Origin: Methanoculleus formosensis
Lineage (GTDB): Archaea; Halobacteriota; Methanomicrobia; Methanomicrobiales; Methanoculleaceae
Assembly (NCBI RefSeq): GCF_025384765.1
Contig: NZ_VHLL01000001.1
Coordinates: forward strand, 248,001 to 312,000
Direction of reading: 5' to 3'
Length of the DNA stretch: 64,000 nucleotides
Within the stretch, counting starts at the first letter, position 1. Each line of letters begins with the position of its first letter. The notes under the pieces are model-generated. The model saw nothing but the letters and a program-made list of their open reading frames with translations. It searched no databases and had not been told where the DNA came from. This document shows positions 8,347-18,053 of the stretch, in pieces. The translations under genes were made by a program, and so were the position numbers.

Positions 8347-10297
8347 ACGGATGCGCCGACTGCTCATCGCGGCCCCAAAGAGTGAGATCGACACCATCGT
8401 GAGAGAACTCTACCGGTACAACGTCTATCACATCGAGGACTTCGTCCCGGAGAGCGAGTCTCCTGAAGGGCTGTCGATCGGCCACCCTCTTTCCGGGGCG
8501 AGCGACGCGGCTTCGGCGCTCATCAAAGTCAGAGCGATCGAGAATGCGTGTGGGATAGACCCCGAGAACGTAGAGATCAAAGAGCGGCTCCCCGTATCGA
8601 AGGTCAGAGAGATGATCCGGACGGATCTTCCGGCCATCCAGAAAGAGGCCGAGGATCTCGTCGGTTCGCGCTCCCGACTGGAGACGCGGCAGAAGGAGCA
8701 CGAGCAGCGCGCAAGGGAACTTGAACCGTTCACTGCGGTTCCCCTGGACCTGGAATTCTATCGCGGGTATACGCGGTTTACTGTCTTTACCGGACACATA
8801 CCCCACGACGTCGAGATCGGCGTCCCGAACGAGAAGTACTTCTCCGACAGGGTGGCCGGGAACATGATCGTCGTCGTGGTGCAGAACGAGCACCGCGAAG
8901 AGGTCGAGCGGACTCTCCTCGATGCCGGGTTCCAGGCGATCCCCGTCCCGGAGGAGACCGGGGCGCCGGCCGACCGCTTGAAGGCCCATCTGGAAGAGGC
9001 CCAGCGGATCGAGAGCGAGATCGCTGCAATCAACGGAAAGGTTGCAGGGATCCGGGAGAAGCGCACCGACTTCCTGGTAGCATGCGATGAACTACTCACG
9101 GCTGACGTAGAGCGGGCGGAAGCCCCATTGCGGTTTGCTACCACGGAAGAGACCTTCATCACTGAAGGGTGGGTGCCTGAAGACCGGGCGGACCGGATCC
9201 GGGACACACTGGAGAAGGCGACCGGCGGCAGGATCTACATCGAGGAACTGGAGATCGACGACGATACCGCAGTCCCGGTGGAGTACGAGAACCCCGTGTT
9301 CGCCAAACCGTCACAGGTGCTGATGGACGTCTATGCACGACCCCGGTACTCGGAGATCGACCCGACGCTGCTCCTCGCGATCGTATTTCCGATCTTCTTC
9401 GGAATGATCCTCGGCGATGTAGGCTACGGCACCGTTCTGCTTCTCCTGAGTCTCGGGCTGCGGAAGTTCCTGAAGGGTGAAGGCGGGAGAATGCTTCTTA
9501 ATGTGCTCAGCATCGCAAGCATATCGAGCATCATCTTCGGGATTCTCTACAGTGAGTTCCTTGGCTTCTCGCTCCCATGGCCGGCGCTGATCTTCTCGAG
9601 GCACCTCAACATCGGAGGAGCCGCAGGCGGTCACGGCCCGCAGGTCGTCGAACTGATGATCCTTGCGATCTGGATCGGCATTCTGCACATCACGCTCGGG
9701 CGCATTCTCGGCGTACTCAACGCACGGAAACTTTACCACGGGAAACACGTGACCCAGGCGATCCTCTCCCATATCGGCTGGCTTGGGGTCATGTGGGGCA
9801 TCCTGCTCCTGATCTGGTCGTTCTTCCCCATACCGATGATGCCCGACCTGACCGGTCTGCCCGTCGTCGCCATGGGGTTCAACGTCTCGGCCGTAGCAGG
9901 TATCGTCCTTCTGGTCGCCGGCGTCATCGGGATCGCGCAGGAGAACGCACTTGAGGTCGTCGAGCTTCCGACGATCATCAGCCACGTACTCTCCTACGCT
10001 CGTCTGGTGGCAGTGGGGTTATCCTCGGTCGCGATCGCGATGGTGGTCAACTACATCTCGATCGGGATGCTGATAGAGCCTCAGCTGGCAGCGATCACTC
10101 CGGTCGGCGTGATCATCATCATCGCAGGCATTCTCGTCTTCCTCTTGGGGCACGTGCTGAACACGGCACTTGGGCTCCTCGGTGGCGGTCTGCACTCGAT
10201 TCGTCTTCATTATGTTGAGTTCTTCACCAAGTTCTACAAAGGTGGAGGCATAAAGTACAATCCATTCGGTATGAAATCCAAATTCACGGAGGAATAA
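8333..10297 (+). CDS. ahaI: A-type ATP synthase subunit I (AhaI, a-subunit)
   Basis: 654 residues. The N-terminal half (to about residue 335) is cytoplasmic with helical coiled-coil arms; the C-terminal half has about seven membrane helices. The helix VLSYARLVAVGLSSVAIA carries the conserved arginine that faces the rotor ring during ion transfer. The ATG at 8333 is chosen because AAGGAG lies seven bases upstream and an ATG at 8309 has no such site. It forms the ion half-channels with subunit K, whose gene follows four bases later. Confidence 0.93.
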   Translation: MLRPERMRRLLIAAPKSEIDTIVRELYRYNVYHIEDFVPESESPEGLSIGHPLSGASDAASALIKVRAIENACGIDPENVEIKERLPVSKVREMIRTDLPAIQKEAEDLVGSRSRLETRQKEHEQRARELEPFTAVPLDLEFYRGYTRFTVFTGHIPHDVEIGVPNEKYFSDRVAGNMIVVVVQNEHREEVERTLLDAGFQAIPVPEETGAPADRLKAHLEEAQRIESEIAAINGKVAGIREKRTDFLVACDELLTADVERAEAPLRFATTEETFITEGWVPEDRADRIRDTLEKATGGRIYIEELEIDDDTAVPVEYENPVFAKPSQVLMDVYARPRYSEIDPTLLLAIVFPIFFGMILGDVGYGTVLLLLSLGLRKFLKGEGGRMLLNVLSIASISSIIFGILYSEFLGFSLPWPALIFSRHLNIGGAAGGHGPQVVELMILAIWIGILHITLGRILGVLNARKLYHGKHVTQAILSHIGWLGVMWGILLLIWSFFPIPMMPDLTGLPVVAMGFNVSAVAGIVLLVAGVIGIAQENALEVVELPTIISHVLSYARLVAVGLSSVAIAMVVNYISIGMLIEPQLAAITPVGVIIIIAGILVFLLGHVLNTALGLLGGGLHSIRLHYVEFFTKFYKGGGIKYNPFGMKSKFTEE

Positions 10298-10301
10298 GAA
10301 A

Positions 10302-10550
10302 ATGGTAGATGTTGCTACAACTCTTGAAATCGCACAGGCATCGCAGGCAGGAATGAGCGCAGTCGGCGCAGGGCTCGCAGTGGGCCTCACCGGCGTCGGC
10401 ACCGGCATCGCAGAGATGGGCATCGGTGCGGCAGCCGTCGGTGCAACCGCAGAGAACAGGGATATGTTCGGTCTCGCACTGCTCTTCACGGTGATTCCGG
10501 AAACCATCGTTATCTTCGGTCTTGTGGTTGCACTGCTGCTTCTGTTCTGA
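10302..10550 (+). CDS. ahaK: A-type ATP synthase subunit K (proteolipid rotor ring)
   Basis: 82 residues with two membrane helices forming one hairpin, Gly/Ala rich in the first. The ion-binding glutamate is Glu67 in IPETIVIF. One hairpin per subunit is the simple form, unlike the multi-hairpin fused rotors of some other methanogens. The Thr after the Glu is compatible with either proton or sodium coupling, and sequence alone does not settle which. GGAGGAA precedes the ATG. It would assemble into the membrane rotor contacting subunit I. Confidence 0.93.
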   Translation: MVDVATTLEIAQASQAGMSAVGAGLAVGLTGVGTGIAEMGIGAAAVGATAENRDMFGLALLFTVIPETIVIFGLVVALLLLF

Positions 10551-10561
10551 TGGAGTGAACC

Positions 10562-11140
10562 ATGGGACTCGAAGCAGTAGTGAACGAGATCCGGGAGAAA
10601 GGGCGTAAGGAGGTCGAGGCGGTCCGGGCGGAGACCCGGACCGACGTCGAGGAGATCCTGAAGGACGCGCAGACTCGCGCCGCCGGGATCAAGGCGTCGG
10701 CGCAGGAGGAAGCGGACCGGGCGGCCACCCACATCACCAACCAGGAAGCCTCGGCGGCGAACCTCGTCGTCAAGCGGCAGGCCTTAAACGCCCAGAAAAC
10801 GCTCCTCGATCAGGTCTATTCGGCCTCGCTTGCCGCTGTCGGTGATCTGCCCGCCGAGTTCCAGGAGAAGGCGCTCACAGCCCTGCTGAAGAGAGCGGTA
10901 AAGGAGATCAAGAAGGGCGTCGTCCATGCAAACGAGCGGGATACCCCGGTTGTCGAAGGGATCCTCGGTCAGTTAAAGATGTTCTCGGGCTACACCGTGG
11001 GCGCCCCGCTTGATATCCCCGGCGGCATCATCGTCGAGAGCACTGACGGCGAACTGCAGATCGATTACAGTTACCGCACGTTCCTGGACGAGATCTGGGA
11101 ATCCGGCCTGAAGGATGCGTCAGATATTCTGTTTACATGA
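10562..11140 (+). CDS. ahaE: A-type ATP synthase subunit E
   Basis: 192 residues: an N-terminal helical arm of about 95 residues rich in Arg/Glu/Ala, then a globular C-terminal domain with the GGIIVES-type strand typical of the E subunit. It pairs with H as the peripheral stalk and caps the A/B head. It sits 11 bases after subunit K and 13 bases before subunit C, in the standard gene order. Confidence 0.92.
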   Translation: MGLEAVVNEIREKGRKEVEAVRAETRTDVEEILKDAQTRAAGIKASAQEEADRAATHITNQEASAANLVVKRQALNAQKTLLDQVYSASLAAVGDLPAEFQEKALTALLKRAVKEIKKGVVHANERDTPVVEGILGQLKMFSGYTVGAPLDIPGGIIVESTDGELQIDYSYRTFLDEIWESGLKDASDILFT

Positions 11141-11153
11141 GGAGGGTTCATAA

Positions 11154-12209
11154 ATGGCAGGGGTAAGTAGCGGATCGGCCCAGTACATTTACGCCTGTAC
11201 CCGCTTGCGGGTGCGTAAAGCGCAGCTGATACCGCGCGAGGATTATCTCCGCATGCTGAATATGAGCCTGCCTGAGATCACCCGGTTCATCGGCGAGACC
11301 ACTTATCGGTCGGAGATCGATGAACTCGGCACCTCCTTCTCCGGAATCAACCTCGTCGAGGTGGCCCTGAGCTGGAACCTCGCCAAGGAGTACCAGCACA
11401 TCCTGGAACTGGTTCCGGGAGACCTGAAGCACTTTACCGCCAGTTACCTGCGGCGCTGGGACATCCAGAACGTCGTCACCGTCCTGCGCGGCAAGATGCA
11501 GAAGATGTCGCCGGGTAAGATCAAGGAGGTCCTGGTCCCGGCCGGCAGACTCGATCGGGTCGCTCTCGACCGCCTCATCGCAGAAGAGTCACCGGAGCGG
11601 GTCGCCGAAGCGCTCAAGGGCGAGCGGTTCTATCCGGTCCTCGAGCGGGAACTGCCCCGCGCACTGGAGACCGGATCGTTTGCTCACCTGGAGAACGAGC
11701 TCTACAAGAGCTACTACGCACGGCTCATCGCGGACGCAAAAGAAGGCGTCAAAGGCGGCGATATCTTCCTCAAGTATATCCAGCTTGAGATAGATATCAG
11801 GAACATCCAGAACCTCTTCCGTCTGCGGGCCGGAGATGTCCACGAGGATGTCAGGGAACTGCTGATTCCCGGCGGTTCGTTCACGGTGGACGAGTTGCAG
11901 CGGCTCGCGGGACTCGAGAACCAGGACGAGTTCATCGACGCCTTGAAACGTCAGGTGAAGATGACCCCGCTCCTGAATGCGCTCGAGGAGATCCGCGGCA
12001 AGACCGCACTCCACGGGATCGAGGTTGCGCTGACCCGGGTCCAGCTGGACCAGATGGAGCGGATGTCGAAACGATACGCGTTCTCGATCCTTCCGGTCCT
12101 CGTCTACCTGGAGAAGAAGAAGTACGAGGTCGCGAACCTTCGCGCCCTTGCCCGGGGCAAGGAAACCGGCCTCCCCGGTGAGCGGTTACAGGGTTACCTG
12201 GTGATGTAA
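11154..12209 (+). CDS. ahaC: A-type ATP synthase subunit C
   Basis: 351 residues, mostly helical, with the vATP-synt_AC39 pattern; it is the funnel-shaped socket joining the central stalk (D/F) to the K ring. GGAGGG lies seven bases before the ATG. The stop codon is followed at once by the start of subunit F. Its length matches the family. Confidence 0.92.
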   Translation: MAGVSSGSAQYIYACTRLRVRKAQLIPREDYLRMLNMSLPEITRFIGETTYRSEIDELGTSFSGINLVEVALSWNLAKEYQHILELVPGDLKHFTASYLRRWDIQNVVTVLRGKMQKMSPGKIKEVLVPAGRLDRVALDRLIAEESPERVAEALKGERFYPVLERELPRALETGSFAHLENELYKSYYARLIADAKEGVKGGDIFLKYIQLEIDIRNIQNLFRLRAGDVHEDVRELLIPGGSFTVDELQRLAGLENQDEFIDALKRQVKMTPLLNALEEIRGKTALHGIEVALTRVQLDQMERMSKRYAFSILPVLVYLEKKKYEVANLRALARGKETGLPGERLQGYLVM

Positions 12210-12512
12210 ATGGAGATCGCAGTTGTCGGTACCGGTGAATTCATCCTTGGTTTCAGGCTCGCGGGTGTCAAAAAGACCTACGCGGCCGAGACCGACGAAC
12301 GGCTGGTCGAGCACATCAACCAGGTGCTGGGTGACAAGGACATCGGCATCCTCGTGCTGAAGGGCAGCGATATGGAGCGGGTTCCCCTGCGTCTTCGCAC
12401 CACCCTCGAGAACTCCGTCAAGCCGACGGTGATCGCGATCGGCGGAGAAGAGGGCGGCCTGTCGATGAGAGAGAGAATCAAGAGATCGGTGGGTGTTGAT
12501 CTGTGGAAGTAA
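12210..12512 (+). CDS. ahaF: A-type ATP synthase subunit F
   Basis: 100 residues with the Rossmann-like fold of subunit F: an opening strand [19 protein letters not shown] and a later [10 protein letters not shown] segment. F binds subunit D in the rotating central stalk. The gene begins at the base after the subunit C stop, and its last ten bases overlap the proposed GTG start of subunit A. Confidence 0.93.
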   Translation: MEIAVVGTGEFILGFRLAGVKKTYAAETDERLVEHINQVLGDKDIGILVLKGSDMERVPLRLRTTLENSVKPTVIAIGGEEGGLSMRERIKRSVGVDLWK

Positions 12513-14266
12513 TGGAAAAATCAAACGAAAAAAGGGCTCAGGGAGCCCTAAAACGTATTTCAGGGCCGGTTGTCACTGCTGTCGGTCTCGACGCACACAT
12601 GTACGACGTGGTGAGGGTCGGCAATGAAGAACTGATGGGGGAGGTCATCAAGATCCAGGGTGAGAACGTCATCATCCAGGTCTACGAAGATACCGCCGGC
12701 ATCAGACCCGGGGAGCCGGTCAGCAACACCGGTCTCTCGCTCGCTGTTGAACTCGGGCCCGGGCTGCTGACCAGTATCTACGACGGGATCCAGCGGCCGC
12801 TCGAGGTGCTCGTGGACAAGATGGGCAACTTCATCGAGCGCGGCGTCTCGGCACCCGGCCTCTCCCACGAGAAGAAGTGGGGGTTCGTGCCCACGGTGAA
12901 GGCGGGCGACGAGGTCAAAGCCGGGGATGTCCTCGGCACGGTCCAGGAGACGAACATCGTCCATAAGGTCATGGTCCCGCCCCGCTCGAAGGGCGGCAAG
13001 GTCAAGAAGATCGCGGCCGGCGGTTTCACGGTCGACGAGACCGTCTGCACCCTCGAGGACGGCACCGAGATCGCCATGCTCCAGCGCTGGCCGGTCCGTG
13101 TGCCCCGTCCCGTGAAGGAGAAGCTGAATCCCGACGTCCCGCTGATCACCGGTCAGCGGATCCTGGACGGTCTCTTCCCCATCGCGAAGGGCGGAACGGC
13201 AGCCATCCCCGGCCCGTTCGGGAGCGGCAAGACGGTCACCCAGCAGCAGCTGGCGAAGTGGTCGGACGCCGAGATCGTCGTCTACATCGGTTGCGGCGAA
13301 CGCGGCAACGAGATGACCGAGGTTCTGACGGAGTTCCCGGCGCTCGAGGATCCGCAGACCGGCAAACCGCTGATGGAGCGGACGGTGCTGATCGCGAACA
13401 CCTCGAACATGCCGGTCGCGGCCCGTGAAGCGTCCGTGTATACAGGGATCACGATCGCCGAGTACTTCAGAGACATGGGCTACGACGTCTCGCTGATGGC
13501 CGACTCCACCTCCCGGTGGGCAGAGGCGATGCGTGAGATCTCGAGCCGTCTTGAGGAGATGCCCGGTGAGGAAGGGTATCCCGCGTACCTTGCGGCGCGC
13601 CTCTCGGAGTTCTACGAGCGTGCGGGCCGTGTCGTCTCCCTGAACGGAGAGGGCGGTTCCGTCTCCGTCATCGGTGCGGTCTCGCCGCCGGGCGGTGACT
13701 TCTCCGAGCCGGTCACGCAGAACACCCTGCGTATCGTCAAGGTCTTCTGGGCACTGGACGCGAAGCTCTCGCAGCGCCGGCACTTCCCGGCGATCAACTG
13801 GCTGAACTCCTACTCGCTCTACCTTGATTCGCTCAGCGAATGGTACGACAAGGAAGTCTCGCCCGAGTGGAACCCGCTCCGGGCGTGGGCGATGGGTGTT
13901 CTCCAGAAGGAGGCCGAACTCCAGGAGATCGTCCAGCTGGTCGGTTCCGACGCCCTGCCCGACGAGGAGCAGGTCACCATCGAGGTTGCGAGGATGATCC
14001 GTGAGATCTTCCTGCAGCAGAACGCCTACGATGCAGTGGATACGTTCTGCCCGATGTCCAAGCAGTATGCCATGATGAATGCGATCAAGCACTACGCCGA
14101 CCTCGCACGTACCGCCCAGGCGGGTGGCGCAACCCCGCAGCAGGTCATCGGCGTCAGGAGCAAGAACGAGCTCCCCCAGATCAAGTTCATCAAGGACTAC
14201 GAGCCCGAGCTCGAGAAGATCATGAAGCAGATGGAATCTGAATTTGACGCGATGAGGACGGTGTGA
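12503..14266 (+). CDS. atpA: A-type ATP synthase catalytic subunit A
   Basis: 587 residues: an N-terminal beta barrel, the A-type bulge domain (residues about 115-190), the nucleotide-binding domain with P-loop [11 protein letters not shown] near residue 235, and a helical C-terminal domain. This is the ATP-making subunit, three per enzyme alternating with B. The GTG at 12503 has GGTGGG about eight bases upstream; an ATG at 12512, three codons later, is the alternative. No intein interrupts the P-loop, a known intein site in some archaea and yeast homologues. Confidence 0.95.
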   Translation: MEVMEKSNEKRAQGALKRISGPVVTAVGLDAHMYDVVRVGNEELMGEVIKIQGENVIIQVYEDTAGIRPGEPVSNTGLSLAVELGPGLLTSIYDGIQRPLEVLVDKMGNFIERGVSAPGLSHEKKWGFVPTVKAGDEVKAGDVLGTVQETNIVHKVMVPPRSKGGKVKKIAAGGFTVDETVCTLEDGTEIAMLQRWPVRVPRPVKEKLNPDVPLITGQRILDGLFPIAKGGTAAIPGPFGSGKTVTQQQLAKWSDAEIVVYIGCGERGNEMTEVLTEFPALEDPQTGKPLMERTVLIANTSNMPVAAREASVYTGITIAEYFRDMGYDVSLMADSTSRWAEAMREISSRLEEMPGEEGYPAYLAARLSEFYERAGRVVSLNGEGGSVSVIGAVSPPGGDFSEPVTQNTLRIVKVFWALDAKLSQRRHFPAINWLNSYSLYLDSLSEWYDKEVSPEWNPLRAWAMGVLQKEAELQEIVQLVGSDALPDEEQVTIEVARMIREIFLQQNAYDAVDTFCPMSKQYAMMNAIKHYADLARTAQAGGATPQQVIGVRSKNELPQIKFIKDYEPELEKIMKQMESEFDAMRTV

Positions 14267-14268
14267 CC

Positions 14269-15654
14269 ATGAAGGAATACAGAACGGTTGCACAGATTGC
14301 AGGGCCGCTGGTATTCGTCGAGAAGACCGAACCGGTCGGCTACAGCGAACTCGTCAACATCGTGACCGCCGACGGCACGGTCAAGCGCGGCCAGGTGCTG
14401 GATACGAGCGACGATGTCGTGGTCGTCCAGGTCTTCGAGACCACCGCCGGCATCGGCCGTGACTCGGGCATCCGGTTCACCGGCGAGACGATCAAGATGC
14501 CGGTCGGAAAGGACATGCTCGGCCGTATCCTCTCCGGCGGCGGCAAGCCGATCGACGGCGGCCCGGAGATCGTGCCCGAGAAGAGGCTCGAGATCACCGG
14601 TGCGGCCATCAACCCCTATGCCCGTTCCTCGCCTGAGGATTTCATCCAGACGGGTATCTCGACGATCGACGGGACGAACACCCTCGTCCGCGGTCAGAAA
14701 CTCCCGATCTTCTCGGCATCGGGTCTGCCCCACAACGATGTGGCGCTCCAGATCGCGCGGCAGGCAAAGGTGCCCGGCTCGACCGAAGAGTTCGCCGTGG
14801 TCTTTGCGGCGATGGGCATCACGCGTGAAGAGGCCAACTACTTCATGGCCGACTTCGAGAAGACCGGCGCTCTCGAGCGCTCGGTCGTCTTCTTGAACCT
14901 CGCGGACGACCCGGCCGTCGAGCGGACGATCACGCCGCGTCTCGCGCTGACCACAGCCGAGTACCTGGCGTTCGAGCTTGGCTACCACGTGCTGGTCATC
15001 CTGACGGATATGACCAACTACTGCGAGGCGCTCCGTCAGATCGGCGCGGCCCGTGAAGAGGTGCCCGGCCGGCGTGGCTATCCGGGTTACATGTACACGG
15101 ACCTTGCGGGAATCTACGAGCGTGCCGGTATCATCAAGGGCGTCAAGGGCTCGGTGACCCAGATCCCGATCCTGACGATGCCCGGTGACGATATCACCCA
15201 CCCGATCCCGGACCTGACCGGCTACATCACCGAAGGCCAGATCGTGGTCAACCGTGACCTGCACCGGAAGGGTATCTACCCGCCGATCAACGTGCTGCCG
15301 TCGCTCTCCCGTCTGATGAACCTCGGTATCGGGAAGGGGCATACCCGCGAAGACCACAAGAAGGTCTCCGATCAGCTCTACGCGGCATACGCGGAGGGTA
15401 ACGATCTCCGGGGCCTGGTCGCCATCGTCGGGAAAGACGCGCTTTCGGAGCGCGACCGGATGTTCCTCGAGTTCGCCGACCTCTTCGAGGACCGGTTCGT
15501 GAGGCAGGGCCTCTACGAAGACCGGTCGATCGAGGAGACGCTCGACCTCAGCTGGGAACTCCTTGCGACGCTGCCCGAAGAGCAGCTCGTCCGTATCGAC
15601 CGCGAACTGATCCAGAAGTACCACCCGAAGTACCGCAAGAAGGCACAGGGGTAA
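14269..15654 (+). CDS. atpB: A-type ATP synthase subunit B (regulatory)
   Basis: 461 residues, homologous to subunit A but lacking its P-loop lysine region ([15 protein letters not shown] replaces the Walker motif), as normal for the non-catalytic B subunit. A MKEYRTV opening matches family members, so the ATG at 14269 is chosen over a GTG at 14263 that overlaps the subunit A stop. It packs with A in the A3B3 head. Subunit D follows six bases later. Confidence 0.94.
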   Translation: MKEYRTVAQIAGPLVFVEKTEPVGYSELVNIVTADGTVKRGQVLDTSDDVVVVQVFETTAGIGRDSGIRFTGETIKMPVGKDMLGRILSGGGKPIDGGPEIVPEKRLEITGAAINPYARSSPEDFIQTGISTIDGTNTLVRGQKLPIFSASGLPHNDVALQIARQAKVPGSTEEFAVVFAAMGITREEANYFMADFEKTGALERSVVFLNLADDPAVERTITPRLALTTAEYLAFELGYHVLVILTDMTNYCEALRQIGAAREEVPGRRGYPGYMYTDLAGIYERAGIIKGVKGSVTQIPILTMPGDDITHPIPDLTGYITEGQIVVNRDLHRKGIYPPINVLPSLSRLMNLGIGKGHTREDHKKVSDQLYAAYAEGNDLRGLVAIVGKDALSERDRMFLEFADLFEDRFVRQGLYEDRSIEETLDLSWELLATLPEEQLVRIDRELIQKYHPKYRKKAQG

Positions 15655-15660
15655 GCATCC

Positions 15661-16287
15661 ATGGCGCTGCGAGATATCAAGCCGACCCGATCGGAGCTGA
15701 TCAACGTCAAGCGACGGATCAAACTCTCGGAGCGCGGCTATAACATCCTCAAGATGAAGCGCGATGGGCTGATCCTGGAGTTCTTCAAGGTGCTGCAACA
15801 GGCAAAAGACAGCCGCGGTGCAATGCTGGAGCGCTACGAGCATGCCATGGAGATGATCGCTCTCGCGGAGACCGTCGAGGGTGCGATCGGGGTGAAGGCC
15901 GCCGCCTTCTCGGCGGCGGAAAGCCCCGCAATCTCCCTTAAAAGCAAGAACATCATGGGCGTTGTCGTTCCGGAGATCCAGGCGTCGTCCGTTCGGAAGG
16001 GCGTGCTCGACCGCGGTTACGGGATGCTCGGCACCTCTGCCGTCATCGACGAGACCGCGGATGCGTTCGAGGACCTGCTCGAGGCGATCATCGAGGCCGC
16101 CGAGATCGAGACGACGATGAAGCGTCTGCTCGACGAGATCGAGAGCACCAAGCGACGCGTGAATGCGCTCGAGTTCAAGGTGATCCCGGAACTCTCCGAG
16201 GCCCGGGACTTCATCAAGATGCGGCTCGATGAGATGGAGCGCGAGGAACTCTTCCGCCTGAAAAAGATTAAGGCACGGAGCGCCTGA
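15661..16287 (+). CDS. atpD: A-type ATP synthase subunit D (central rotor shaft)
   Basis: 208 residues with long N- and C-terminal helices and the opening pattern KPTRSELINVKRRIKL typical of the D subunit, which forms the coiled shaft inside the A3B3 head and binds F. It completes the nine-subunit set H-I-K-E-C-F-A-B-D. The phosphoglycerate kinase gene starts only 22 bases downstream, so the transcript very probably continues. Confidence 0.93.
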   Translation: MALRDIKPTRSELINVKRRIKLSERGYNILKMKRDGLILEFFKVLQQAKDSRGAMLERYEHAMEMIALAETVEGAIGVKAAAFSAAESPAISLKSKNIMGVVVPEIQASSVRKGVLDRGYGMLGTSAVIDETADAFEDLLEAIIEAAEIETTMKRLLDEIESTKRRVNALEFKVIPELSEARDFIKMRLDEMEREELFRLKKIKARSA

Positions 16288-16309
16288 AGGGGGAGACTGG
16301 TGATACCCG

Positions 16310-17524
16310 GTGGAGATCGGTACCCTCGCAGATACTGGAAGATTGACGGGAACGGTGATGTTGCGGGTTGACTTCAACTCGCCCATCGACCCTTCCTCAA
16401 ACCAGATCCTGGACGACAAACGGTTCCGGGAACACCTGCCGACGGTGCAGGCGCTCGAGGACGCGCGGCTTGTCGTCCTCACGCACCAGAGCAGGCCCGG
16501 CAAGAAGGATTTCACGACACTTGAGGCGCATGCGGCGAAACTGGAGCGACTGCTCGGTCGCCCGGTGACGTATGTGGAGGACATCTTCGGGCGGTGCGCC
16601 AGGGATGCAATCCGGAGCGCAAAGCGCGGGGATGTCCTGATGCTCGAGAACCTCCGGTTTGCCGCCGAGGAGAACCTGACCCTGAAACCCGAGGAGGCGA
16701 AGAAGACCCTCCTCGTCAGGAAGCTCGCCGCGATGGCCGACGTGTACGTCAACGATGCGTTCGGCACGGCGCACCGGTCGCAGCCATCGATCGTGGGGCT
16801 GCCGCAGGTGCTCCCGTCGGTGGCCGGCCTCCTGATGGAGAAGGAGGTCGCGAACCTCTCCCGGGTATTCTCCGGCGCTCCGCGCCCCGTCACCTTCGTC
16901 CTCGGTGGAACGAAGGTTGACGACTCCATCGCGGTCGCACAGAACGTCCTCGAGCGGGGAACGGCCGATAAGGTGATCGTCGTCGGCGTGGTGGGAAACG
17001 TCTTCCTGCTTGCGGCGGGCCACGAGATCGGGCGGCCGTCGACCCGGCTGATTGACGATCTGGGCTACCACGACGAGATCGATAAGGCGAAGTCTCTCCT
17101 TGAGTCCTACCGCGACCGGCTCGCTCTGCCGCACTCGGTCGCCGTCCGTGAAGACGGCGAGCGGGTCGAGTACCTCCTGAACGCTGTCCCCGAGGACGCC
17201 CAGGTGCTCGATATCGGGAGCGATTCGATCAGGAGCCTCACCCGGACGATCACCGACTCGGGAACGGTCGTGGTGAACGGACCGGCGGGGCTCTTCGAGG
17301 AGGAGCAGTTCGCCGTCGGCACCTTCGAACTCCTGAGGGCGGCGTCGACCGTGGAGTTCTCGGTGGTGGGCGGCGGACACTCCGGCGCGGCCATCGAGCG
17401 GCTCGGTCTCGAGAGCGAGTTTACGCATATCTCCACCGGTGGTGGGGCGGCGATCGAGTTCCTGACCGGGAAGAAGATGCCTGCCATCGAGGCACTGGAG
17501 ACCTCCCGGAAGATCTTCGGTTAG
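16310..17524 (+). CDS. pgk: Phosphoglycerate kinase
   Basis: 404 residues with both PGK domains: the N-terminal substrate site (MLRVDFNSPI near residue 18; THQSRPGK; MLENLRF), then the nucleotide-binding half (VLGGTKVDDSI and a C-terminal GGGHSGAAIERLG). It interconverts 1,3-bisphosphoglycerate and 3-phosphoglycerate with ADP/ATP; in a methanogen it serves mainly gluconeogenesis. The GTG start follows GGGGGAGA by about 13 bases. Its position 22 bases behind the ATP synthase D gene suggests co-transcription. Confidence 0.95.
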   Translation: MEIGTLADTGRLTGTVMLRVDFNSPIDPSSNQILDDKRFREHLPTVQALEDARLVVLTHQSRPGKKDFTTLEAHAAKLERLLGRPVTYVEDIFGRCARDAIRSAKRGDVLMLENLRFAAEENLTLKPEEAKKTLLVRKLAAMADVYVNDAFGTAHRSQPSIVGLPQVLPSVAGLLMEKEVANLSRVFSGAPRPVTFVLGGTKVDDSIAVAQNVLERGTADKVIVVGVVGNVFLLAAGHEIGRPSTRLIDDLGYHDEIDKAKSLLESYRDRLALPHSVAVREDGERVEYLLNAVPEDAQVLDIGSDSIRSLTRTITDSGTVVVNGPAGLFEEEQFAVGTFELLRAASTVEFSVVGGGHSGAAIERLGLESEFTHISTGGGAAIEFLTGKKMPAIEALETSRKIFG

Positions 17525-18053
17525 GGGCACGGCCCCCCCGTTTCCCCGACTTTCTCTTCTTGCAGCCGGGTTCGTGCGTTGAAACAGACACCTTCAGGTC
17601 CCGGCGAGGAGTTCGAGCACCTGATGGGAGAAGTGAGGGGTTTTGTCGCAGGAAATGAGGTGGGGGGGCCACACCCGAACGTTTTGTAGCCCGGTGGAAT
17701 CTTGTGGTCGCTGAGCGCTGGTTCAGGAGCGCCCGTGCCCCTGAACCGAACCCTTGCATCACTGGTTCTGTAACTGGTTGTATTGCTTGTTGTGGTGATT
17801 GCTGATGGAATTGGTTGACTGGTGAATGCTGGGTGTGGTAGTTCCCCATTCCAGTATCTATCCTGTCGGGCATATATTATTTTCTGATAATTATTAAATC
17901 GGAAATATGGCTCAAAATATTAAATAGGGTTTTTATATATCTCCGTCACCCAAAAAAGTCAGCAACATCCGGGGGATTTTTTGCAGAATGTTTATATGTC
18001 TCTGTCTCCGCGCCAGCGTTCTCTCCCGGGGAAGATCCGGCACCCGCGCCGGA
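17525..18053 (+). other. Non-coding region with AT-rich core and orphan TATA-like boxes
   Basis: Directly after the pgk stop a weak hairpin (GGGGC/GCCCC, 17524-17536) followed by pyrimidine-rich DNA may end the ATP synthase/pgk transcript. Bases 17870-17945 are very AT-rich. Two plus-strand TATA-like boxes, TTTTATATAT (17931-17940) and TTTATATG (17991-17998), point toward the 3' end of a minus-strand gene and have no evident plus-strand gene behind them. An A6 run at 17952-17957 would read as a T-run terminator for the minus-strand DUF89 gene. A minus-strand frame with a Gln-rich start (ATG at 17873) exists but is not convincing. Confidence 0.5.

Noticed and set aside
17700-17860. C/D-box small RNA in the pgk-DUF89 gap
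   Set aside because: A CTGATGGA string resembles a C box, but no matching D box at the right distance was found.
17421-17873. Minus-strand frame of 150 codons with a Gln/His-rich start
   Set aside because: Its second half overlaps pgk in antisense and is Arg/Ser/Pro-rich, as shadow frames in GC-rich DNA usually are; no ribosome site. Only the first 30 codons look unusual.
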